From: Lepidurus packardi
Lineage: Eukaryota; Arthropoda; Branchiopoda; Notostraca; Triopsidae
Assembly (NCBI GenBank): GCA_023053545.1
Contig: JAKZAN010000001.1
Location: 1,942,565-2,006,564 of the forward strand
Length of the DNA stretch: 64,000 nt
Direction: 5' to 3'
Positions within the stretch are counted from its first letter, which is position 1. Each line of letters opens with the position of its first letter. The notes beneath the pieces are model-generated. The model did no database searches, was not told the origin of the DNA, and worked only from the letters and a program-made list of their open reading frames with translations. Both the position numbers and the translations under genes were made by a program. Positions 1-11,682 of this stretch are shown here, one piece after another.

Positions 1-674
1 CTCTTTTATTTGTCCCAACGGCACTATTTTCAACCAAGAAGTCTTCGTTTGCCAATGGTACGCACTTTTAAAATCAAAATTAAAGCTTAGCCTACATTTA
101 AGCAAGACTAAGATGTTGAATTGGTACCGAAAAATCAAACTAGACATGGTGAATAATTGTGATTCGTCTCACTAGGTGGCCTGATGTGGAATGCGCCAAA
201 AGCGAATCCTTTTTCCGATTGAACGAGAATATTGGAGTAGTACCGGCCTCTTCTAAGTTCCAACCCCAAACCGTAGCATTGGGAGCTCAGCCCCCTGCTA
301 AAGGAGCTACTTTTGTTCAGGCAGCTTCCTCTGCTGCTGTCTCTCATGGAGATCGCCCACACGCTGTCCAGGTTCAGGCAGCTTCCTCTGCTGCTATCTC
401 TCATGGGGATCGCCCACACGTGGCCCAGGTTCAATTAGCTTCCGTTGCTGTCTCTCATCAAGAACGCCCGCACGTGGCCCAAGCTCATTCAGCTTCCTCT
501 GCTGCTGTTGCTCATGAAGAACGCCCACATGTGGCCCAGTCTAGTAACTTGAAACCAATTTTGTCCAGCAAAACGTACGAGGTGGCGCACTCTGCATCCA
601 ATTCTCATCAGCTCGATATCATTGGAGTCCAGCCCCCGGCAAAGAGCGCACGTGGAAGCAAACGATACGTGTAA
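1..674 (+). CDS. 3' end of a chitin-binding (CBM14) protein with a C-terminal repeat tail
   Basis: Two exons are seen: 1-57 (entered from upstream, reading frame 2) and 176-674, with a GT-AG intron at 58-175. Joined in frame they read ...CPNGTIFNQEVFVCQWW then PDVECAKSESFFRLNE. This is the second half of a type-2 chitin-binding (peritrophin-A, CBM14) domain, with the Cys of CPNG, the Cys of VCQW and the Cys of VEC; the first Cys residues lie outside the window. The protein is probably secreted and binds chitin in cuticle or gut lining. After the domain comes a low-complexity Ala/Ser/His tail with four near-copies of a 19-residue unit (core SHxxRPHxxQ), then a basic end SARGSKRYV and a TAA. 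The signal peptide and N-terminus are not visible. The domain is known from the family; the role of the tail is unknown. Confidence 0.85.
318..542 (+). repeat. In-frame tandem repeat of 57/57/54/57 bp in the chitin-binding gene
   Basis: Four units start at 318, 375, 432 and 486. Each encodes a version of QAASSAAVSHGDRPHAVQV; the third lacks one codon. The units share the first Ser-Ala block and the RPH motif, and changes are mostly small, as expected for recent in-frame expansion. Confidence 0.85.
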
Positions 675-990
675 AGTAAAAAAAACAAAGAAAACTGAAG
701 GGAGGCGAACTAGTATGTCATGTTTAGCACAGGAGCCAGAAAACTCGCTGGAACTTGAACTAAGAAACTGAAAACCTGAAAGTATCGAAGAGCCTAACTT
801 TTTTTTAAAATAATACAGGCGAAAAACCCGGTTATGGATCAGGATCGTAGAATCAACCTAAACCAATAAGAAACAAAGAAGCAACCTGGTGAAGCTGCGC
901 TTTTTAAATTTTTACTATTCATTTTTTACTTCATGTGCCCCTTTTTTGTACATTACGTGTTTTTGCAGCGTTGGGCTTTGTAACTTAGCA

Positions 991-996
991 AATAAA
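991..996 (+). promoter_or_regulatory. Polyadenylation signal AATAAA of the CBM14 gene
   Basis: AATAAA lies 317 nt after the stop codon at 674, the first canonical hexamer noticed downstream on the plus strand. Confidence 0.5.
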
Positions 997-1206
997 CTGT
1001 CTTAGATTTCGTAGATTATGCATTACATTACCGATCTTTTCACGGAGCATTACTAGGAACTGAAATTTTTTGTGTAAGCTATTTTGCGTACAAAAAAAGG
1101 TCCGCCTATTTTGGTTTGTTTATAAGGATTTCTTTAAACATTAAAATTCTGTGGGTTTAGGTAAAGACTTGTTCGGAAGTTTACTATGTCAAAGACCGAG
1201 CTAAGC

Positions 1207-1352
1207 CAGTGGTTGTCAAACTTTTTCCTTGGCGGCGCATTAACAGTGTAATCCAAACTTGCTGCGGCGGCCTTCAGAACATAGGCCTATTTAATTGCTG
1301 TGCACTGCGCAGATTATTGGAATCTTTTCGCCGTCCGGTTTGAGAACCTCTG
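1207..1352. mobile_element. hAT-like MITE, 146 bp
   Basis: The left end CAGTGGTTGTCAAACT and the right end, read inverted, CAGAGGTTCTCAAACC match each other and the hAT-type terminal pattern CAGTGGTTCTCAAACT. Flanks AGCTAAGC (1199-1206) and GTCTAAGC (1353-1360) form an 8-bp target duplication with 6 identities, the size typical of hAT elements. It has no coding capacity. Confidence 0.75.
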
Positions 1353-1592
1353 GTCTAAGCTTTGAAGTACCCTTAATTGAGATTATTGCCAATCCTCGAT
1401 AGTATTGAACAAAACATTTCGCTAGAAGCCTTCCAAATTTTAAGATATCAATTGCTCTAACTTGAAATGACTAGACTACGTGAGTACTACTTATAAGACT
1501 TTAGAGTTACGAAAAGGTTATTAGATACCAAAAAGAGGAATTGACACAATGTTGTCGCGAACTTGGTGTATTCAGCGCACTAGCTTAGGCAT

Positions 1593-2434
1593 TTAGAACT
1601 TGGTAAAAGCCTTCATAGCTCCAGTGGCCTTGGTAACTTTCAATACATTGAAACGCACTGTCTTGGAGAGTGGGCGGCATTCGCCGACAGTTACAACATC
1701 GCCAAGCGCCACGTCCCTTTGGAAGGAAAAATAAAATAGGTATCACTCACACGGTATACTTCAAATACACTTACCGGAAACAGGGCGAAAGGTGGACAGA
1801 CATATTCCTGTGTCGCTTTTCAAAACGGTTGTACTTCCTGATGTAATGCAAGTAGTCTCGTCGAATGACAATGGTGCGTTGCATCTTCATCTTCTGTACT
1901 ACGCCCGTCAAGATACGACCACGAATGGAGACATCGCCAGTGAAGGGGCATTTCTTGTCAATGTAGTTTCCATCAATAGCCTGTTGAATAAACAAAGGAT
2001 AAATCACATGATGAACAAACTGCTCCTGCGAATCGATACATTATTATGAATATGACGCTTATCGTACCTCACGTGGGGTTTTGAAGCCCAAGCCAACACT
2101 GCGGTAATAACGAAGGGGTTTCTTGCTCTTCACACCCTTCTTGCGGTTAGCGAAAACCGTTGGCTGCCTCTGGTAAGCCTTCTCTGTCTATCGGGAATAA
2201 TAAGAAATCCGAAATTAGTAACTTGCAAAATAATAACAATACATGCGGGAAGGCATGGCCAAGCCCCCATTTGAAAATGACATTCTCTACTTTCCTGAAA
2301 CCGTCGTAGTCAAGAATAGACAACGTAATTAAACAGTGCATTACAGAATACAAATTTACCAATCTGAACTTCTACTTTGCGAAGTTTCAATGATAAAACA
2401 CAGAAAATTAAATGAAATTTACCTGATCTGCCAT
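1593..2434 (-). CDS. RpS11: 40S ribosomal protein S11 (uS17), complete
   Basis: Four minus-strand exons: 2434-2423 (MADQ), 2187-2068, 1980-1775 and 1716-1593, with three GT-AG introns. They total 462 nt, or 153 residues plus stop, the usual S11 length. The protein is a small-subunit ribosomal protein that binds 18S rRNA in the body of the subunit. Diagnostic stretches are [69 protein letters not shown] and [19 protein letters not shown]. The start is the short MADQ exon, split off by an intron after codon 4, as is common in ribosomal protein genes. The gene is divergent from the phosphatase at 2646. A pyrimidine run upstream of the ATG could be a TOP element. No defects seen. Confidence 0.97.
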
Positions 2435-2645
2435 GGTTTACACTTCAAAGTACGGAAAAGAGAAAGACTACCAAAGCCGTCCGTAAATAGTGGGGACACG
2501 AAAAGGACCTCTACACTTTAGGGATCTCTCAAACCACGCCTTAAAAGCATTTGTTTGTTGTGAATGTGGTCGAGCCTTCAGAGCACCTCGCTGCCTCAGA
2601 ACTGCTTGTGATCTTGGTCTTCATTAAGAACAACAACAGATAATT
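2435..2645. promoter_or_regulatory. Bidirectional promoter between RpS11 and the LMW-PTP gene
   Basis: Only 211 bp separate the two opposed ATG codons, so both 5' UTRs and promoters must share this segment. On the minus strand a C followed by an unbroken pyrimidine run (plus positions 2456-2468, about 22 nt before the RpS11 ATG) resembles the 5' TOP motif that starts ribosomal protein mRNAs. No TATA box is evident on either side. Confidence 0.6.
2456..2468 (-). promoter_or_regulatory. Possible 5' TOP start of RpS11 mRNA
   Basis: Read on the minus strand the segment is CTTTCTCTTTTCC, a C plus 12 pyrimidines. TOP mRNAs of ribosomal proteins begin this way and are translationally controlled by growth signals. 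The start site is inferred from the motif, not measured. Confidence 0.45.
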
Positions 2646-3534
2646 ATGGCACAATCCAAGAAATCCGTCTTATTTATCTGTTTAGGTGAATGCCTAACTA
2701 ATCAGTTGTCTTTTCTTCTATGTATTATTATATTTTAATTTATTAAAGTTTAGAGTGTAAAAAGAAATAGTACGGCAACTCAAGACTTGAGTTGCCGTAC
2801 TATTTCTTCTATTTTCATTCTTGAGTCAAGAATGAAAACCATTTTGTATTCATTGTTATTGTTTTATAGTAAATACGTTTATATTGTAGAAGTAAGGTAA
2901 TACTATGGTTCTGAAATAACGTAGCATTGTTCTTGCCATCTTGGGAAAGATTTTGATTTCTCTTTGTTTAACAATAGGAAACATTTGCCGTTCGCCAATA
3001 GCTGAAGCAGTATTCGTTGAATTGGTTAAAGACTTGGGAAAGCAAGAAAAATGGGACATTGACAGTGCAGCTATGGGCTCATGGCATGTTGGAAAAGGCC
3101 CTGACCGCCGCGCAGTTAGTACTCTGGCGAAATATAACATTGTTACACCTCACAAGGCCCGTCAAGTTAGTCTTTTTTTGTCGTTTTTGCACGCATCTTA
3201 CTCCTCAAAATCCTATATTTCAGATAAAGACGGTCGATTTTAATAAATACGATTATATCTTCGGTATGGATGACGATAATATGAGCGACCTGGAACACAT
3301 GGCTCCTCCCAACTCGAAGGCAAAATTGGTATTATTGGGTAGTTATGACCCTGAAGGAGAACTTATTATCCGAGATCCTTATTACGTAAGTTATTTTTCC
3401 TCCCATAGTTTTCATTTTTTCGTTCCGGCAAGTTATTTTGGTAATTTGAGTAGGATAATGGTTCTGAGGGCTTCGAGAAGTGCTACCAACAATGCGTACG
3501 CTGCTGCAAAGCATTTCTGCAAAAACACGCGTAA
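2646..3534 (+). CDS. Low-molecular-weight protein tyrosine phosphatase, complete
   Basis: Four exons: 2646-2685, 2978-3165, 3224-3385 and 3454-3534, all GT-AG and in phase, giving 156 residues, the normal family length. The cytosolic enzyme hydrolyses phosphotyrosine (acid phosphatase 1 family, EC 3.1.3.48). The P-loop CLGNICRS is split by intron 1 (CLG/NICRS), with nucleophile Cys12 and Arg18. The general-acid Asp lies in IRDPYY (about residue 127), next to the regulatory tyrosine pair. Other family blocks are SAAMGSWHVGKGPDRRA and the C-terminal GFEKCYQQCVRCCKAFL. The ATG at 2646 (MAQSKKSVLFI) is chosen because it restores the exact CX5R loop. A start at 2941 would read through the intron and put extra residues in the active site. 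Orthologues in flies are the primo genes. Confidence 0.95.
2762..2808. repeat. Perfect palindrome with 23-bp arms in LMW-PTP intron 1
   Basis: Arms 2762-2784 and 2786-2808 are exact reverse complements around a single A at 2785. It lies inside the 292-bp intron 2686-2977 and is followed 3 bp later by a second palindrome. No target duplication or known terminal sequence was recognised. Confidence 0.9.
2812..2838. repeat. Second perfect palindrome, 13-bp arms
   Basis: Arms 2812-2824 and 2826-2838 are exact reverse complements around one G at 2825. Its sequence differs from the neighbouring 23-bp palindrome, but the one-base centre is the same. Confidence 0.9.
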
Positions 3535-5947
3535 TTTAAATATTGTACATTCTGGTGTATAGTCTACCCCGTCAGTGCAAGCTCTCCTATTCAATCTGTA
3601 CGTTCAGGTAATTTCCATACACTACAACTCGGTAAAAATTGTACATCGGAAGTGAACGATCTTTCCCTCGGTTTTAACGGAATTCACTCTCTTATGTTTA
3701 CTTACGTAGTCTTGCCGAAGAGAATACGGTTGACAAATGAGCAGAATTATTTTTAGGTTTCTTTGAGGCACCTAACTTGCCAATTTGCTTTAGTTTGAGC
3801 CGTATCTTGAGCATAAAAAAGAAAGTATTAATTGCTGTGAGAACGCAGTCTTTTACAGAAACTTGCACCCCATTTTATTACAGTGCAGCGGGCCTTAACA
3901 ATTCAATGTGACAGTTGACAGTCCGAAAATCCAGAGCTAAAAATAAGGTTTGGAACCCCAACAGATTTGTTACCATATCACATCTCCTTCTTTGTGCTTT
4001 TTGTTTCATCTTTTATTATGATTTTTTTATCCCAGAAAGTAAAACTTTTAGCTATGAAACCAGAATCCAAAATTCCATCCATATTCCACTGATGGCTTTC
4101 GGGGCGTTTCAATCCCACCAGGCTCTCTGCCTATTGACCCGACTTTTTTTGTTCATTTTTTTATATCTCCACAATTTTCTTCATCATGTTCGCTCTCCTT
4201 CAAGTCGACTGCCTCTCAGCGATAAGTCTAGTTTTTTTTTTCTTTCTATTCCATACATTTTGGTGCGTAGTTTTCCCCGCTGGACGCCATATACTAGTCA
4301 AACTGTCTATTACGTGAAGCAATATATATATCGCAATTTGAGTTGTTACTCGATTCTCCTCGTTTGTCTCCATGATTGCTCTCTAGGGTTCGCAACAAGA
4401 CCCTAATTTGTTCCCTCCGTCCTTCACCACAGTCCGTTTACGTGCTAGTCATCTTGAGAAGCTCTATGTGGTAGCAGCAATTTCAAGCTCTCTAGACAAC
4501 GTTGCAATTTGAGGTGATTTTATTTTATCCTTCTTTCTGCTGCTTCAGGAGATAGAAGAGAGCCAAACGAAGCTGCAGAAAGCTCCTGGAGTGGTAGACC
4601 TTCTTTTTGTTCTTGTATGTAAGCTTCTTGTTTAGATGTTTTCTCAAAGCTGTAATGTTGGATGCTACCGGCATTTTTCCCCCATGTAACGTCATGTTAG
4701 TGCTTAACTGGGCTAGGCCGAAAAGAACGAAAGGAGAACAAGCATTTCCGACTTGGGCTTCCAAAGATATAAAGCCAAAGTTGGGGAAGTTGTAAGCGAA
4801 GGGGAAGAGGTAGGTTTGGGGATGATTCTGGGAAGTTGTGTTGTCCCTAGCAACGATACAACACCTTTCCTGTCTACTGTAATCATCCCGAGTTCTCCCA
4901 CTGAGCAGCTTTTCAAGCTTGGGCTATTACCTAACACTCGTGCGCCAAAGCCTCGTAGGACACCCCCTTCCGGCCTTTTTCTCATTAAAACTAAGAACGT
5001 TTTTGACCAAAGGGCTATAACAAATCCCGAGGTAGGAAAGCGAGGGTTCATCCTTATTTTTGTGCTTTGTAAGGCTAATTGAAACCAGCTAACTGCCTTT
5101 TGATCTCGTTCGCATTACATAGATAGACTGCTGGGGGCTAGAGAGAGTGAGGAAATAACCAACTTGCGATCATGATTCTGCATTTCTTCCCTTCGAGGTG
5201 AAAGTTTTTTGAGGCGGAGAAATACTGCGAGGAAGAGAAAAATGTTAATAAATACGAGGACTGTACGAAAGCTAGTTTATTATTACCACGTTTGGCTGTT
5301 TTCTTGGTTCAAATGTCTTGTTTGGTGTTTCTTTCCTTTCCCGCCCTTAAAAGAAACAATGTACCGGAATGTCGCCCAAAAGCACACAAAAGATTGCCAT
5401 AATTCTCTCGTTATGTGTAGCATTACCTTGGCAACCCTGTCTTTTTTTTTTATTTCAGCTCTGCGGATCGTTTACTTGTCTTTTTAACTTTTCTTGAGTT
5501 TTTCCTCTCTTCGTTTTACTATTTATTTATGATTGTTTTAGATTTTTTTGTCGTATTGTGTAGTGTCGATGCCGAAAAACGAATAGGGGTGTCGTCTTCT
5601 TTCATAAAGCGATAGAATGTTATTAACTTCCACTTTTCGTTTCCCACAAAAACTCTCGGGTCCGGACACAATTGCTTCTCAAGTTCTTGTAGTGAATGTC
5701 AAGTGCTTTCCACTGTTGGCTGAGGAACACCGCACATAAATGCAGGGACTGTTAGCGAAACATTACTAGGGTTTTTACAAATTCCCCATTTAGATTTACT
5801 GACAGAAAAAGAAAAAATTCCAGCACCATTTAATTATAACTAATTGGTTCTTTTTACTTAAAAGAGTTTTAAATGGTGCTAATTGATTGAAATAAAAGTT
5901 TGCAAAAGCACCAATACTCACTATTGACTTATTAACAATATTACTAA
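3535..5947. other. Spacer downstream of the LMW-PTP gene
   Basis: No recognised gene. It begins with the phosphatase 3' UTR. Around 4713-5082 both strands stay open for more than 330 bp (109 codons on plus from a start at 4753), but neither reading resembles a known protein and no fitting splice partner was found. The rest is T-rich with short homopolymers. Confidence 0.5.
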
Positions 5948-6515
5948 GGGGCCGTCCATAAATGGCGCCACCCAGGGAGAGGGTGGGTGGATTCAATAAA
6001 AGATGACGCGAGATGATGAGAGGGTGGGAAGGGGTTTACAAGAAAGTGACGCCATCCTGTAACTCTAAACTTAACTGGTAATTCTGTGTAAACCATTTTT
6101 ACGTAAGGGCCAAAGCGTGAATGTTATTCTTGTGTTTTCACAATTTTCTGAAAGTTTTCTTGCTATTTCTAGCTCCTAAGTAGACAGAGTTTGTAGCGTT
6201 TACCTAACTCTTGAAGGATTGTCAATATGTCGGTTAAAAAAAGCCCATATTGGCATATTGTAATGGAACAATGGCTCATTACGTGGAGGACGGATTCAGA
6301 TGCCTTCGCGTCTGCTTGAAATTTTGTTAAAAAGCAAGCGATCTCATTATACAAGATCTCCTACTTATTTTTTTCCCCTTTTTTTGAGAGGGGTCAACCA
6401 GGTGATGGCGCCATTTTAGAGGGTGGGGTGAGGGTGAAGGTGACGGTAGGTGACTTAGAGGGGGGGTGGGTAAAAAATTCGCGATTTTTGGGTGGCGCCA
6501 TTTATGGACGATCCC
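5948..6515. mobile_element. PIF/Harbinger-like MITE, 568 bp
   Basis: The left terminus begins GGGGCCGTCCATAAATGGCG and the inverted right terminus begins GGGATCGTCCATAAATGGCG; about 24 of 26 terminal bases pair. TAA at 5945-5947 and TAA at 6516-6518 form a 3-bp target duplication, the size and composition (TWA) typical of PIF/Harbinger. GTCCATAAAT ends are common in arthropod MITEs. Inside are G-rich tracts (GGGTGGG) near both ends and no long ORF. Confidence 0.75.
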
Positions 6516-9500
6516 TAATTACTTATTAAGTAGGCTAAGGAACTTTATTCTCATACTGTAGTGAAAAAAAAAAGTCTGAGAAGAATTAAGGAGAATATTA
6601 AAAAGATGTTTGAGTGAAGAATTAAAATTCATAATAAGAAATTAACTTAATAAAGCTTTCAAATTAATAGAATTTAATGAACCTAAAATTCTATCAGTGT
6701 AAAGTCCCTTGACGTATTAAGGTTTTGCCTTTTTATCGATGTAGCCTTTTTAATCTTGTAAAATACCTTATAAGATTCCGACGTATTAAGCAATACGTTG
6801 CAACACCGCAATTTCTCAAAGTGCTATATACACGCATGTTTTCCGAACGCGAATAGAAATTCTGAAACCTGTGGCACTTCTGATTAGAAAGACTCTTATT
6901 CCCCTTAGAGGACTAACATTGAATAAGTCAGAAAGGGAACTTCGGAAGCGACAAGATTTACCCATCTAAGTTACTAGCAGCGCATGAATTTTGAACGAAG
7001 CTAGTAATCTTCCTTACATGTCCTGTCTTCCGTCTTTTCTCCAAATATATATATGTCTATACCTTATTGGCCAAGAAGGGGAAAACCCGCTTTGATGATT
7101 AAGTTTTCAAGTTTTGGCTCATTGAAAATGTATTGATAAACGAGCACACAGATTTTCCTTCTGTTTTTTTCGGTTGATTCGTCAAAAAAAGCCCGTCAAA
7201 CCATGTGAGAATGGAAAAGCTTTCGGTAGCACAGGAAGAATAGTGTAAGATATATATAAACGTTACTATGGCAATACAACAATTGCATGAACAAAGCTCT
7301 TGGACGTTTGCTCTTCGCAAAGAGGCCACGTTTTTCTTCTTTTGTCCCGTCCAACTTGATCTTGTCTCCAAGAAAATCCTCAGAAATAAGGAAAAAGGAG
7401 GGATTTTAGGACACCGTATAGGCCAAGTTGGTGAAACGAAGCGAGCCGAGCGAAGCGTTGATGGAGTTTGCGTTCAAAAGCGAAGAACGCGAGGGCAAAC
7501 CGAGGAGTTTGCCTGCCTTTCCACGGCGTGCGTGTTCGTGTATACGTACAGTTTACTATAGGAGCGTTGTGTGTGTGTGCTCTGGGGGCACTCGGTTAGT
7601 CTTGGTAAATCCTCCAAACGGACTCGACTCGTTTGTTTCCAGGGACAATACCGTACATTTCTTGGGCAATCAGCAATTTCTTGTGGAAGGAAAAGAAATT
7701 CCGCGTGCTTTTCCTTCTTTGTGTTGCCCAATTCGGGTCGACGTCAGTTGCTCGTGGACCTTAACTTTGGAATAGGAGGTGAAAAGGACTATTCAATTGT
7801 GAACAACGACCTGCAATCCTAAAAAGAAGAACTTCCCATTGTTGCGAGTTTTTAGTGACTGGATAGCAGCATGGCGCACTGCACCAAATCTTTTTGACGA
7901 TCCTCCACCGGAATTTCTTTCTCTTTAAAAGCGAAAACTCACAAGTGAGTCACAGTTCAGTCCTCACACGTTTGTCAAAAGTTTAAGCTGGAATAAAGGT
8001 GCCCATTTCAGTTCTTTCTCATCGAGTCGTTTCTTTGAAGGAAAGTGTCTTAATTTCTGTAATTGAAAGCAAATACTTGTTAGTATTTTATATGGTAAGT
8101 CTTGTGAATTATCTTGGGAAGTTTTAAATCGAAGGGAAAAGAAGATTGAAGGGGCTCTGTGCCTTAAGCTTACAGCACAAATGAAAAAATCACACTTTCT
8201 GGAGAAATATTTTAGAGGTTTTGCATAATATGTCGGAGCTTATTTTTTTTACCAATTGACTGTAGCACACGTGGTTACATTTGTTTCGTGTCGTGTGATG
8301 GGTCTGCATTTTTTACCAGGATGCGACCAGAGACCGGGGTGGAGTTGGTTGGAAAAGCAAGAAAATAGAAGACGAAAAATAAAAAACACGCAGGCAAAAA
8401 AAAACTGAAAGGAGAAGGTTGAATATCGATTCTCATATTGATGCCTCGGCAGTAATTTTGGGTACGAGCTACTGCGAATGGAAGGAAAGTCTATTGTTGC
8501 GTGCATGTAGTTCTTCCATAGCAGTCGCCGAGTAGACGCGTCAGGTGTTAAACAGTGTAATATTGAAGGAAAAAAGGGAAGCAAGACTCAATCAAGGGAA
8601 AACGTGCAACTGTACTGTAGCTGTGTTCGGATTGCAAAGGGTGAAGTGTATACATTATATAAAACGTACACGGGAGTTTCTCAGATGTGTGGTAAGCGAG
8701 GCAGACAACCAGGCAAAGTGTCGTCGCTCGATACATGCTAACTCATGCGGAAATGTGACGATCTGCCCATAACATGTCAATTCCATGAACGGTGGCAACC
8801 GAAAACAACCCAAAGTTGGACATTTGAAAAGATTGACACTGCACCGCAATGAACCGTGTCATGGGAACCACCAGTTCCAATTGCATGTATTTAGGTGGGC
8901 GACATTTTTTTCCGTTTTAAGATCTAATTTGGTAGTAATTCAAACCGCTCAAGTTTCTTCCATAACAATGATTCTTGATGGGAGAAAAAAGGTGAAAAAT
9001 ACCTTTGACCGTCTTTTATGACTTTGAAAATTTGTTGGTGTGATCAGATTTACCAGAAACTTCAATCACAAATTCTTCTGCTAATTTCAAACTTTTAGTT
9101 TAAATGAAAATTATTTCAATGAAAGGCATTCGAGCCGGAGTATGTGCTGTGATTCCACATAAAATACGGTATGCTGTACATATTTGTTGTGACTTGGAAT
9201 TCAAATTTCAGCCATTTCCTTGGGAGGTAAGTTAAATATAAAGCAAAATCAAAATTTATTTTCAATCAAAAGATGTAAATCGTATATCACAGGGAATCCT
9301 CTCAAAATCGCGATTGAAGTTTCAAGAATCCGGTATAGAATGGCTTTAAATTCGCTTAGATTCGCTTTAAATTCGCTACATTGCAACACTTTGTAGGTGA
9401 AGACTTCGCAAAGGCGATAGCGAGGGAATATATTCATATTTTAGTATTAAGGAAAACAAGTTCAGCTAAATTTCAATTTCAGCGAATGGTTTTACAAAAG

Positions 9501-11682
9501 TTTTTTTATCTTTTCGTCTGATGGAAGTTTTTGATATTTGAAGTATTTACGAGTCACAATCGTTTCTTTATGGTGAGTGAGGAAGGGATTTTTGCATAGT
9601 TTTTAGATTTTTTTAGATTTTCAGTCTTTTATTTGGGCTTTATTTGAGCTTGACGGATGGAAGACAGCGAAAGCCGGATTGAGTAGTCGTGCAACAAAAC
9701 AAGAAAGCCTATGGAATCTAAACATGATAAGTTTTCGGGAATGGACCAAGCGGAGAGTTTGTAAGAGGATCACGGTATTTGCTTCTAAAGAGTTACCACA
9801 TTGCTGTTGGATTACTAATGTCTAGTGCAGTAATATATATTGAAAATATTTACCTTTGCCCAATCCGCAATGTTTCTTTTTGATCTCTTACTTGGAAAGT
9901 GTAATCCGTTTGCTTGCGACTTTCATCCGATTTATTTTAAGAAATATGGAAGGTAACTTTTTGTCGACTTAGCTGTAGAGACTTTTAAGCTGTGCTGACT
10001 GGAAGATCTAAGGACTTACGAAGCTGGGGGGAATCCTCTCATTCTTCTTCACTGCGCCAGGAGAGCTTAATTCACTCATTTCCAAATAGCTTTTTAACTT
10101 TTCTCGAAGTTGCTTAAACTTCCTTTTTCTTCTTTTGATTTTTGGAAAGGAAAATAAAGTCGTACTGTGGTAGTCAGGCGATTTTATATAATAGTCTTTA
10201 TAGGCAATAGTAGTCTTTATTCAAATTTGCACATTTAGCCATGTCCGGCAGGTAACGCGTTATTGATCGCCAATGCTACATCAACCACACCCCTATACCT
10301 TTTGTGCACATTTTGTGCCGGCGATATTGCTGTGGTCAGATTTATTGACGAGCCTCAATCTATTGTAGTAATAGGTTTGTGCTTCTCCTATAAGATCAGT
10401 CACAGCTGAGGCGGCAATATATGAAAGGCACAGTGATGGTTAATCTTTCCCCAACAGTTAAATGAAATAGGTTTCAAACATAATACTGTAGATTGGGGTT
10501 TAGTGTATACATTAAACCAACTATGAAACTAGCTATAGTTATTTGTGATATCTCTCTAGTATTTCAAGGAATCTTTCAGTGAATTATTTCACTGAGTATT
10601 CCCGAAAATTTTACTATAGTTCCCATTAATTGTACATTTCTATTGTACCCATTGTACGTTCAGTTCCCTCTTTGCAAGGTGGCCCTATACTTTATCACTT
10701 GTACACAACAATCACTTGTTTAGTCAATGCTCTTTAGTCGTAGGGTTTCAAATTAGGTCCACTGCTTCAAATCGTACCGTTTCCTTTTAAGGACAGTTTG
10801 TATTATTTGTATTAACGTTTCAGCAATCAATTATAATCATTTAAATATTCATATAAATTATACTCAAATCGTTGTTTTACTACGACTTAAACAATTAAAA
10901 CTGTCAAAAGTGTTCACATACAACATAAAGGCAATAATTACATTACAATATGACTACGCTCTTTCTGATATTTAATATATAACTTTAATTCTACCGGTTC
11001 AACCAGATCACGATGTTGAAAAAGATGCCATTTGTTGTGTTTTAAATGCAACAGAAACTCATTTCATTTGGAGGGGATTTGTCGTGAAATTAAACTGAAC
11101 TGTCCTTTTTCGTCTCTTCAATCTGATTTGACGTTAACTCGCCCAAGGAAGTAACAGCATTGCTGGCTGGCCAAGTACGAGCGTTCTAATGGGAAGCTAT
11201 ATAGAATTGAGTGCACTCGGTCGTGAACTCTGACGTAAGATGTCAGGGTCGCACCCTTAGCACCGTATCGCTTCGTTAGGAGCGCTGCCTCTGATACGTC
11301 AATCGTGTCCCCATAAAACATGGGCTCGTTTTCATGCAACAATAGTATTAACCGCTGTGCATAGTCGAAAGTTTGGTCGATAACGACAGGTCTATAACTA
11401 TAACCCCTACTAACCCCATCCGAAATGGCGCCGTTTCCCAAAATGGCTTCGCGCTGTGTGCCAAATAGGACAAATGACAGGTCTTTGTACGTTTTTTTTG
11501 TTGCCGGTAAATTGGGGATTTACTTTGCTCTTGAATCCTTTTTCTGATCTTGGATAGGGGGAAAACCATGGACTCTCTTGTCAGATAGAAGAGTCTTTTC
11601 CATTCAGGCTTGGTTTAAATTGGATTTCCGTTGGGTTTCTTTGTGTGTAGGTTGCGCGGGTTGTGCTTGACCCGCTTCGATC
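6516..11682. other. AT-rich spacer upstream of the first PDE4 exon
   Basis: About 5 kb without a recognised gene. ORFs near 7268-7822 (+) and 11118-11569 (-) overlap in several frames and match no family I know. The last few hundred bases before 11683 become more GC-rich and could contain the promoter and 5' UTR of the first PDE4 exon. No RNA gene was recognised. Confidence 0.5.

Larger units (their letters stand above)
675..1592. other. Convergent 3' spacer between the CBM14 gene and RpS11
   Basis: No coding signal is seen. It holds the 3' UTR of the CBM14 gene, with an AATAAA at 991-996, one hAT-like MITE (1207-1352) and the 3' flank of RpS11. I found no clear AATAAA for RpS11 on the minus strand here. 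Confidence 0.7.

Noticed and set aside
2941..3243. Start of the LMW-PTP gene at 2941
   Set aside because: The frame there reads through intron 1, uses a TTG start and puts extra residues into the P-loop. Splicing 2685 to 2978 restores CLGNICRS.
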